Assembly: GCA_949316495.1 (NCBI GenBank)
Contig: OX439012.1
Span: 1,395,059-1,459,058 of the forward strand
From: Amphiduros pacificus
Lineage: Eukaryota > Annelida > Polychaeta > Phyllodocida > Hesionidae
Length of the DNA stretch: 64,000 nt
Reading direction: 5' to 3'
Made by a program: the position numbers and the translations under genes. This document shows positions 46,831 to 57,852 of the stretch, one piece after another; within the stretch, counting starts at the first letter, position 1; each line of letters starts with the position of its first letter. The notes under the pieces are model-generated. The model saw nothing but the letters and a program-made list of their open reading frames with translations. It was not told where the DNA came from and searched no databases.

Positions 46831-48160
46831 ACTAAAACATAATCTGAAATATACACAGTGAGAAACTACCTGCTGAAGCATCATAAATATTCATGAGACC
46901 ACAAACTCACAACTTCTGGCATCTTTTGGTAAATAATATTTATTTAGTTTATATTAATAATATTTAAATGGTGTTTCTTTTCTTTGCTTCTTATCAAGTC
47001 CTATTTCCTGTCATTTTATATTTTTAAAAAAGAACATTGTATTTCTCTGATTAGATCTCTTAAATATATAAAGTTTAATATTTCACCATTTATTAGATTA
47101 CAGATTTTGTTTAAAATTCATAAATGCTCACAATTCTCACTGCTTGAGTTTCAATATTTGCAATTCACCAGGTGTCTCTTGTGTCATTTACAATGCATTC
47201 TGGGATAGGCATGTCAGCTGATATGATGACTACCATTCTGTATGCTGTGAAGGAAGTTCATTAATAATATGGTAATAAAAGTACATGCAGAAAAAAAAGT
47301 TTTGGAATCTTGAGAATATTAGAAACTGATTGAAATAAAATGATATGTCAATTAACATTAGTCACAACTATGAGCCAAGCTTGTGTGTCTACAATATTTC
47401 CCCATGCATGACTTTATCACACGAGCAGTAAGAATTGAAGTCTTTGATATATTTTCAAATTATAACAACCATTTCACCATGTGATAATCTCATGGGAATA
47501 TTTCAAATTTTGTTTCGGCTTTGCACCCCTGCATCGCAGTAAACTGGAGGTAGATCATCTAGCAGACAGCAGCTCGTAAGTCTATTTAGATATATTACAC
47601 CATGCTGCAATAAAACCTATCAAATGTATCAAGTAAATCCTATAGCATTACCATTCCCAATTTTATAATGAAAATATGTATATATTTATACATACATTCG
47701 CTACATTATATTTTCATACATGTTATATATATAATATTTTTTTAAAAACAATTTTTTGTTTTGAGTTGACAAAATAATACATATCAAATAATTTCATTGT
47801 CTGAAATGCATGTGGAATATTTTGCAAAGTAAAATGGACGTGAAAGCTACTCATGTACAAATTTTACACTACTGAAGAGAAAGGAAAGAAGATACATGCT
47901 GGATCACAGTACCCACCACCATCATATGATGCCATACAAACCACCTCACTCCCACACTAAAAGTAGAGCATGATTTCCTGGCCGTGTGGTAATGTGACCC
48001 AGATATCGCATGAAGAATTGGCACGAAAATTGAGAAAGTGAGAAAACTAGACTCAGTATTAACTGCAAACTAATGAAGATAGAAGAAATAGTCACATCAA
48101 GAAATGCATGCACTGACTGAAAACATGGCAATTTAAGAGGAAATTTATACAAAAAACAAA
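46831..48160. other. Intergenic, no gene recognised
   Basis: AT-rich unique sequence. A 36-nt segment at about 47543-47578 is bounded by acceptor-like and donor-like sites (atcgcag, gtaagtc), but it is too short to assign. Confidence 0.4.
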
Positions 48161-48164
48161 AACT

Positions 48165-48505
48165 CATATTTCATGCCAATCTGCCACCTGGTGGTTGAGG
48201 TCATATTACATGCCAATCTGCCACCTGGTGGTTGAGGTCATATTACATGCCAATCTGCCACCTGGTGGTTGAGGTCATATTTCATGCCAATCTGCAACCT
48301 GGTGGTAGAGGTCATATTTCATGCCAATCTGCCACCTGGTGGTAGAGGTCATATTACATGCCAATCTGCCACCTGGTGGTTGAGGTCATATTTCATGCCA
48401 ATCTGCCACCTGGTGGTTGAGGTCATATTACATGCCAATCTGCCACCTGGTGGTTGAGGTCATATTTCATGCCAATCTGCCACCTGGTGGTAGAGGTCAT
48501 AATGA
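48165..48505. repeat. 37-bp minisatellite, ~9 copies
   Basis: The unit contains catgccaatctgccacctgg and tggttgaggtcatatta. Confidence 0.95.
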
Positions 48506-49093
48506 AACACGAGTTACCGGTATGTCCTTTGTCACTACAAAATGTACACTAATTTTACTATTTATTACAATTATTATTTGCTAAAATAACAGCACAATAT
48601 TGTTTGTTCACCTAATTTAAAAGAATTAGAATAATTGTAATTTTGGTGTTTTTATGTAATAGACTATCTATATTTGGTTGAAAATAAAATAATGCCATTC
48701 AGATATCACTATTATAATGTACAGCACGCAGCGTAGACAGTATCGTACACTTTAGAAGTCTTCACTTGACTAATATATATTTGACACATGATACACATGT
48801 GGTACACGTTGAAATGTTGCGTAAATTTGATGTCTACTTGGCCATTTTATTTCTCCTTTAAACATCTGAAATAACTAATAACAAATTTGATTGCAATAGG
48901 CTTAAAATAGTCAAGTAAACCTCAAATGTTCAACAACCTTATTGTATTTGACTCTTCTTACACACAATAAATGTTTGTGTATATATGTATGTATGTATAT
49001 ATATATATATTTATATACTTGTATTTCATTCATTTTCTGTAAAAAGAAATGCAGTATTTGCTCGTCAGGCGTGAATTACTCAGTCAATATAAT

Positions 49094-49288
49094 TCAACAT
49101 TGAACTCCTGATGGTAGGATTTCAATTGTATGTACAATTGTGTTCTTTAAATCCTGACGTGGTCCATATTCACAGTCAAATGAAAACATGAATCCGAGTC
49201 GCTTGTGTAAGTCAACAACAAAGGCAAATGGACCAACTTGAGGCAAGTTTGTGAATATTTGAGCAGGTAACTTGGGAAGTAATGATTC
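49094..49288 (-). pseudogene. Possible coding fragment of unknown family
   Basis: A 64-codon minus-strand frame runs from just after a TAA (49289-49291) to TGA (49094-49096). It has a protein-like composition (NLPQVGPFAFVVDLHKRLGF, then SFDCEYGPRQDLKN and IEILPSG). It has no ATG near its start; an acceptor-like tacag lies at its upstream end. It may be an orphan exon or a decayed insertion downstream of KCNAB. No family is recognised. Confidence 0.3.
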
Positions 49289-49911
49289 TTACTGTACACT
49301 ATCATTCTCATTATACACATAATTGTTCATAATCCATCCACATTTCTAATACTGAATCATGAACATCAAGTGGAGCTATAATGCTAGAGTACGGAGTGAT
49401 CTGGTGCTGCCCCCTGCTGTGATATCTCTATCACAAAGATGGCTGCCATGCTTTCACCTTGAAATTCACATAGATCATGTGTTTATTCAATATTTCCACC
49501 TTTTATCATTTAAAAAACAAATCCTTCAGTTCAGCAACTGTTTTTCTCATCAAATATCTTTAATATGTACAAATCCTTCACATAATATTCATTGCTGGAT
49601 TGCTAATGTTCTGGAATGTTTCAGCAAGTCTTTTCTGTTTATTTTCTTATTTGTAGTAAGCATGAGATACAGTGTATCTTGGTAATTTCCTGTTGAAAGC
49701 AGAAGTTTACTTCACAGTCCTCAGTTCATGAAAATCTGGTATTTCCTGATGAGTTTAAATGTTAATGCTGAGTTGTAGCTCTGTCTAAACTTCTGTGAAG
49801 AAATCTGGTTAGTCAATAAAATGATTGCATGGTCCAGTTAGATGTCTCAATAAATTTCAACCATGTCGTCCACTGTGTAATGCCTCAAGTTGCACCATTT
49901 GCCTCCAGAGG

Positions 49912-50076
49912 TCACTGCAGCACACATCCCGGCGTGGCGGCAGGTGAAGCTGCAGCAGCTGCAGTGGCATTGTGATGTGTGGCAGCAGACTTACTGGAGG
50001 ATGTGGTACCAGTCGTAGGAGAGGTTTGTTGTCCTGATGGTGAACTAGCATTCGAGTTGGGCGACGCAGGCTCTAG
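49912..50076 (-). other. Candidate stop-codon readthrough extension of KCNAB with CaaX end
   Basis: Directly after the KCNAB stop (TGA 50077-50079) the same frame reads CTA-G and stays open for 54 codons to a second TGA (49912-49914). UGA-CUAG is the strongest known readthrough context in animals (mammalian AQP4, OPRL1, MAPK10 and others). The extension starts LEPASPNSNASS, is rich in Ser, Thr, Ala and Pro (AAAAASPAATP), and ends Cys-Val-Leu-Gln. That fits a CaaX prenylation box; final Gln is accepted by farnesyltransferase, as in PDE6 alpha. The sequence shows the motif and the open frame. Use in the cell is inference. An in-frame alternative acceptor (gctag, exon start 50044) could also bypass the stop. 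Confidence 0.55.
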
Positions 50077-53000
50077 TCACCTACAAAATAGGTTCAGCTT
50101 CATAATTATACAAATAGAATACATATAATGAATAAAAAAATTAGATTTTGGAGTTTTTTGTTATTGGGTTTAACCATACAGGCTTATTGTACATATATGA
50201 CCTACCCAGTACATACCTCTGTACATCGTCACATGTCCGTACAAGCTTATTATTGACCTACATTATTATTGACCTACATTATTATTGACCTACATACCTC
50301 TATACATGGTCACGGGTCCGCACAGGCTTATTATTGACCTACATACCTCTGTACATGGTCACGAGTCCGCACAGGCTTATTATTGACCTACATACCTCTA
50401 TACATGGTCACGGGTCAGCACAGGCTTATTATTGACCTACATACCTCTGTACGTGGTCACGGGTCCGCACAGGCTTATTATTGACCTACATACCTCTGTA
50501 CATGGTCACGGGTCCGCACAGGCTTATTATTGACCTACATACCTCTGTACATGGTCACGGGTCCGCACAGGCTTATTACTCAGCAGTTTGTCCAGTTCAA
50601 CCATCACAGCAGGTGTCAACTTGGACACAAACTGCAAGAAAATAGCAATCACGTTAATTTTTTTTTTTTTTAAACCTCTTAAATATTTGGGGTCACATTC
50701 AAGAAGGGGATCTATTTTGAGATGCGATTAAAGTTCTGAGAAATATCACAGACTTTGGACTTTGGAAGTGCAAACAATTTAATTGCAAGAAAAGATCAAC
50801 CTCATTCATCATTTGTTCATCATGTTCATATTGATTCTCTTGATAAAAAAATATCAGTCAGAGATTGGAGACCCCTGAGCCATTAGTGAGAGTGGAACGA
50901 GAAGACAATGAGGACTGTCATGTAGTAATTGTTATCAAGATTTTCTGAGATTGAGTCACATGACTTTAAAATGTTGGTCAAATTCAATGACAAGCACATG
51001 ATTTTGAGATAATGATAATGTGTGAGTTTTGGAAATATTGATTTTATCAACTTTTTACGCTCACAAGATTTTCAGAGATTAGGGTCCAACGACCTCAAAA
51101 TGGTGACAAGGTCACCATAAGATTCTTCAGTGGTGATGATGCTATCTATTTGTTATCTAATTATCACATTCATGAGATTATCAGAGCTGTAGTCCCGTGA
51201 CCTTGATGTAGGTCAAGGTCACCGTTTAAATGTGGCACTTCTTATGTTAACTTTATTTACATTTATTTATTTTTTATTTTTTTTAAACTTTATGTTAACT
51301 TAAGTTGTGGTCATGGGAAATGTTTGTTATTTTACGATTTAGTTAGGTAAGCAGTAGTGATGGTTTGTGGTCTGCTTACTTGCAGTGCCTGCATGTTCTC
51401 ATAGAGTTGATCCACCGAGGAGGCTCCCAGCAGTACACACTGCACAGTCTCATTCTTCAGAGTCCATGCTGCAAGACAAAACTCCATCTTATAATACATG
51501 TAGTGTCCACAGGTCCAGAGATATAGCATATTAGCTCATCACTGAATTACACATCATATATCTTTCTCTTTTTTCAGTTTTTGTCTCAGATATTAGGATT
51601 CCCTTTCATGATAGTCAAACTTTGAACAGATTAAATTTGGATGATAATTATTTTTCCCAGTATAAAATAAAGATAGCATAATAATAATCTTTTTCTCAGA
51701 AAAAAATCAGAAATGTAAGGTTTCCTTTTATTTTTATCATTTAATGAATATAACATTTTGATGTGAAAATAACTGATATCAAACTGAGGTTTCAAACTGC
51801 AGGTCTATGAATATATGCAGAATCTATTAGTATATTGCTGAGTATATTCAGAATCCATGAGTATATTGCTGAGTATATTCAGAATCCATGAGTACGCTGA
51901 GTATATTCAGAATCCATGAGTATATTGCTGAGTATATTCAGAATCCATGAGTATATTGCTGAGTATATTCAGAATCCAGGAGTATATTACTGAGTATATT
52001 CAGAATCCATGAGTATATTGCTGAGTATATTCAGAATCCAGGAGTATATTACTGAGTATATACAGAATCCATGAGTATATTGCTGAGTATATTCAGAATC
52101 CATGAGTATATTGCTGAGTATATTCAGAATCCATGAGTATATTGCTGAGTATATTCAGAATCCATGAGTATATTGCTGAGTATATTCAGAATCCATGAGT
52201 ATATTGCTGAGTATATTCAGAATCCATGAGTACGCTGAGTATATTCAGAATCCATGAGTATATTTCTGAGTATATTCAGAATCCATGAGTATATTGCTGA
52301 GTATATTCAGAATCCAGGAGTATATTACTGAGTATATTCAGAATCCATGAGTATATTGCTGAGTATATTCAGAATCCAGGAGTATATTACTGAGTATATT
52401 CAGAATCCATGAGTATATTGCTGAGTATATTCAGAATCCAGGAGTATATTTCAGAGAATATGCATAGTCTGTCAAGATTTGACAATTAACACTTCCCTTC
52501 CCTAGTTTTGAGTATTAAAAAAAAAATTTACTACCAGCAAGAAAATAAACTATCAAAGCACATCTGAGTCCCCCAATAATGAATAATTCTTACATAATAT
52601 AGATCAGTTCACATGAATCAAGCTTAAAAGATTGATGTATATGATAGTCTGTTTCCGTCCTGTCCTTCCCTGCATCCCTGTTGTATTTTTTTTTAGTTCT
52701 ACGCTACACCTGACTATCTGTTGTTACCTATAGCGAGCTGTGAGAGGGAGCATCCGAGTCTCTCGGCGATGAAGGCAAGTTCTATATTTACGCTACACCT
52801 GACTATCTGTTGTTACCTATAGTGAGCTGTGAGGGTGAGCATCCGAGTCTCTCGGCGATGAAGGCAAGTTCTACATTTACGATACACCTGACTATCTGTT
52901 GTTACCTATAGCGAGCTGTGAGAGGGAGCATCCGAGTCTCTCGGCGATGAAGGCGAGTTCCCGCAGTTTGGCCTGCTGCCTGCGACCCTCCTCACTCAGG

Positions 53001-56000
53001 ATACGGTCCTTCAGCCAACCATAACCCTGAAAATACACCACCTCAAACCTTCACTCGCATACTAACAGACATTTACTATTAAGCTTTATATTTGTATCTT
53101 AAAACAAATTTTCTTTTCTTTCTTTTCTTGTGATTTTCGTGAATATAATGCCAAGAAAAGTAAGTATTTTCTTCTTGGGGGTTTTATAAATGGCTGGATT
53201 ATAGACATTTTGTTTATATATAAATGTCATGAAAAATGTAAATTAGTTAAAAGTAATATTTTATATATAGTCACTATTTTTCAATAGCTGAGTTTGTATA
53301 TTTAAATCCCCTTAAAAAAATTAACCAGTCAGTCAAAAATTTAATTTTCTTGTAATCAAAGACATCATGAAATTTAGAATAAAAAGTGGAGTGTAAATGG
53401 ATTGCCAGATATATAGTGTATATTGTAATGTACATCTGTCATTAAGGCCAATAGTTCTAATGGATTGAGGTTTTTGAGGGTTGATGATATCTTTCTAAAG
53501 CGAGGAAATGTTAGGGATATATCTATTTTCCATTAGTTCAGGACGTAAGGGGCCTGACCTTATATATGTGGCCTTGGGGATCCCCTCAGATAACCTAGCA
53601 AAATGTATGTGTCTAAAACCTTGACATTAGCTGGGGAAGTTTTGGGGATACCCTCACATACCTTGACATTAGCTCGGGAAGTTTCGGGGATACCCCTACA
53701 TACCTTGACATTAGCTCGGGAAGTTTCAGGGATACCCTTCACATACCTTGACATTAGCGCGGGAAGTTTCGGGGATACCCCTACATACCTTGACATTAGC
53801 TGGGGAAGTTTCGGGGATACCCCTACATACCTTGACATTAGCTCAGGAAGTTTCGGGGATACCCCTACATACCTTGACATTAGCTTGGGAAGTTTCAGGG
53901 ATACCCCTACATACCTTGACATTAGCTGGGGAAGTTTCGGGGATACCCTCACATACCTTGACATTAGCTTGGGAAGTTTCGGGGATACCCTTCACATACC
54001 TTGACATTAGCACGGGAAGTTTTGGGGATACCCCTACATACCTTGACATTAGCTCGGGAAGTTTCGGGGATACCCTTCACATACCTTGACATTAGCTGGG
54101 GAAGTTTCGGGGATACCCTTCACATACCTTGACATTAGCACGGGAAGTTTTGGGGATACCCTTCACATACCTTGACATTAGCTGGGGAAGTTTTGGGGAT
54201 ACCCTTCACATACCTTGACATTAGCACAGGAAGTTTTGGGGATACCCTTCACATACCTTGACATTAGCTGGGGAAGTTTTGGGGATACCCCTACATACCT
54301 TGACATTAGCTGGGGAAGTTTCGGGGATACCCCTACATACCTTGACATTAGCTCGGGAAGTTTCGGGGATACCCTTCACATACCTTGACATTAGCACGGG
54401 AAGTTTCGGGGATACCCTCACATACCTTGACATTAGCTGGGGAAGTTTCGGGGATACCCCTACATACCTTGACATTAGCTAGGGAAGTTTCGGGGATACC
54501 CTCACATACCTTGACATTAGCTCGGGAAGTTTCGGGGATACCCTTCACATACCTTGACATTAGCACGGGAAGTTTCGGGGATACCCTCACATACCTTGAC
54601 ATTAGCTGGGGAAGTTTCGGGGATACCCCTACATACCTTGACATTAGCTAGGGAAGTTTCGGGGATACCCTCACATACCTTGACATTAGCTCGGGAAGTT
54701 TCGGGGATACCCTTCACATACCTTGACATTAGCACGGGAAGTTTCGGGGATACCCTCACATACCTTGACATTAGCTCGGGAAGTTTCGGGGATACCCCTA
54801 CATACCTTGACATTAGCTCGGGAAGTTTCGGGGATACCCTCCACATACCTTGACATTAGCTCGGGAAGTTTCGGGGATACCCTCCACATATTTACCAGTT
54901 AGAATGCCACATGCAAGTGGGGACCATGTCATATTGCCGATACCTTTACACCAAGACAATGAAAATAAAAACATTGCAGGCTACAACAACAATGTACATG
55001 AACAAGGCAATACAAAACACATAACCAAAAAAGCTGAGAAGAGGGACTCAAACTTTAACTGCAATGAACACAAATCCTGGTTGAAATTCAAATTAAATTA
55101 AAAGGCAAATGATCCCAAAAACCTTTCTTTATATTCAAGAATTTTCAAGCTTTTTTATAAGTTAAGACCCTTTTTTCAGAATGTATAAAAAAGAGTACAA
55201 GTACAATGAATGGGTATGATATAGATACAACATAAAAGGCATTGGATAAATACGAGGTACAAGTACAAGGCATTGGGTATGTACTATATATGAAGTATTG
55301 GATGAATGCAAGAAATATGATAAAAGAAATATCTCTCATGAAATATATACAACAAATACAACAAATGGGGTAAATACAACCAATATAATTAACAGGATAA
55401 ATACAACAAATGCAATATATGGGATAAATTCAGCAAATACAACAAATGGGACAAATGCAATACATGGGATAAATACAACAAATACAACCAATACAACCAA
55501 TACAATTAACAGCCTGAGGGTAAATACAAGCAATACAATTAACAGGGTAAATACAACCAATACAATGCATGGAGTAAACACAAAGTACAGGATGAAGCAC
55601 AAACACATAAAAATAAATAAAAATGATATGATAAATCAAAGAAAGTAAAAATCACAAATTTGAAATGGATGCTTCAAAGGACTATTACTATAACAGTGAA
55701 TTCATTTTAAATAATAAAAAAAAATGTTTCATAAAAAATAGTAACCGGCCAATATCTCACAAAAATCTTTCACTTTATTGTCCTTGTACAACTCAACGTC
55801 AGCAGGGGCGATATTTAACTCGATTTTTTAAAAACTGAACAGTTCTAAAGAATATTTATAATAATAATGATGATAATAAAATACTTGCAAAGTGTATATA
55901 CCAAGCATAGACCCAGGCAATGACCCAGGACTGATGTCTTTCAACCTGATTGGCCAGTATGAAGGCGGTCGTGGTAGGATCAGTGACCCAGATATCGTTT

Positions 56001-57781
56001 GATAGTTGATGACGAGTTTAATGTGGGTGGTGAGTGATCTCCGACATATTATTTTTCTGAGAGAGTAACATTGTGTTGTATGATTTCCTTTCTTCTGGTA
56101 ATATTGGTAGAAACAGTATTATATCCTGTTGTGAACTTTAACCACACATCTCTTTTACTTCTAATTTTATACCCAATTTACAACTTCACTACTACACACA
56201 TGCATATATTATAAATGCTAAATGTAAAAATAATGAAAACTGTTGAATATATTTTGAGAATCTAATACAACTAAAATATTCTTATTTTATATATCTAAAT
56301 ACAGTTAAGGTATAAACAAAGTGTTTATCTAACTGGATAAAAGCAACTGATCAATGTTGATACACTTGACAACTATATTAATAAAACTAGAATAATATTT
56401 TCTGATACAATTATCACCCAATACTGATACAAAAATACATCTGGCTCAGATATTGATAAATTGCCATAAATTAACACAAAAACAACTGTTTTTGTATCAA
56501 ATTAGGATCAATACCGATGAAGCTATATATTCCTATTGCTAGGCAATTAATATCAATTAATATCAAAATGTAACACCATATCAAATTCATAAAATATTAC
56601 AACAACCAAACACAGATTTTATTATTTAGTTTTAGCTACTCGCCATCTGAAAGCTCAAAACACCGTAAATATATGGGATCGGGTTGAACATGAAAATTTA
56701 AACTTAATTTTGGTTCTCTCACTTTTCAAGTACTCCTTTTAGATCATTAAGAAATATAACACATCTGTATACAATTTTATACTTTTAAATTTTTGAGTCT
56801 TCTAATATTTTGAGATGTTAAAGTTTCAGATATCTCAAGGTTGATGAGATTTTTGCAAATAAATCGAAACATTAGAGATGAAAATAATGGAATTATAGAT
56901 ATGCCTTTGAGATATCTGTTCCCATCAGAAACTTGAATAATATGAGTTTTTCAACCAATCAAGCTTATATTTCCAATATTGGCTCAGACAACACTGAAAA
57001 ATCACACTTAAATAATCTACAATAAAATATACCAAAATATATCAGTACAACTGAAAAAACACCCAACAATGAGGCAGCTCCTTGTCAAGACCTTGACCCC
57101 ATGCCATGACCTCAACTGACCTTGAGAGCAGCCCTTGAGTATATGGGAACACCATCATCATATTTTCCAGTTAAAAATCCACATGCCAGGGGCGACCATG
57201 TCATACAACCTAAGCCTGCAATTCACATCACACCTTTAAAGACTTTTTTCCAACAATAAAAAAAAAAATATTGTGCCAGATTTTCATCAGGATCAGGTCT
57301 GAAATCCAATAAGGTGATACCTAGGCATGTAATAAAGTATTGAATTGTACCACATACTGCGAATTTACATTCTGGCTGGATACATATCTAATGACTTACC
57401 GATTTTGTGGAATAATTCGGGCATCTGCAGCTCGACCTTGTCCCGCTGGAATAAGTGGTACTCCGCCTGCTCTGCTATTGGTGGAATGAGATTAAACTGA
57501 CGAGCAACGGAATACGCCTCCTGAAAACACAAAGTCAAATATTCACATTGATTTATTCCAAAAATAAAACACCTTTATGTGAATATTTTTTATTTTTTAT
57601 TATCACCATTGTATATACTGGTAGTATAGTGAATGTTTTTATGAGATAGCTGGGCCATGATGAAAACTACTTATTGTAATCCATGTTTGCCAAGGATAAA
57701 TAAAGGATTTATTATTATCATTACTATTGTTATTATTATTAGTAGTAGTAGTATTAGTATTAGTATTAGTATTAGTAGCAT

Positions 57782-57852
<71 letters not shown>

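Noticed and set aside
47543-47578. 36-nt segment with acceptor-like and donor-like ends
   Set aside because: It is too short, with no neighbouring exons on that strand. Such pairs occur by chance in AT-rich DNA.
53560-54889. Many VSPKLP and [10 protein letters not shown] ORFs taken as a repeat protein
   Set aside because: They are copies of the KCNAB exon B end and its intron donor. Only the first copy is joined to a complete exon.
55890-56040. Protein-like frames on both strands ([18 protein letters not shown] on minus)
   Set aside because: It lies in a KCNAB intron, neither frame has splice sites, and antisense openness suggests composition rather than coding.
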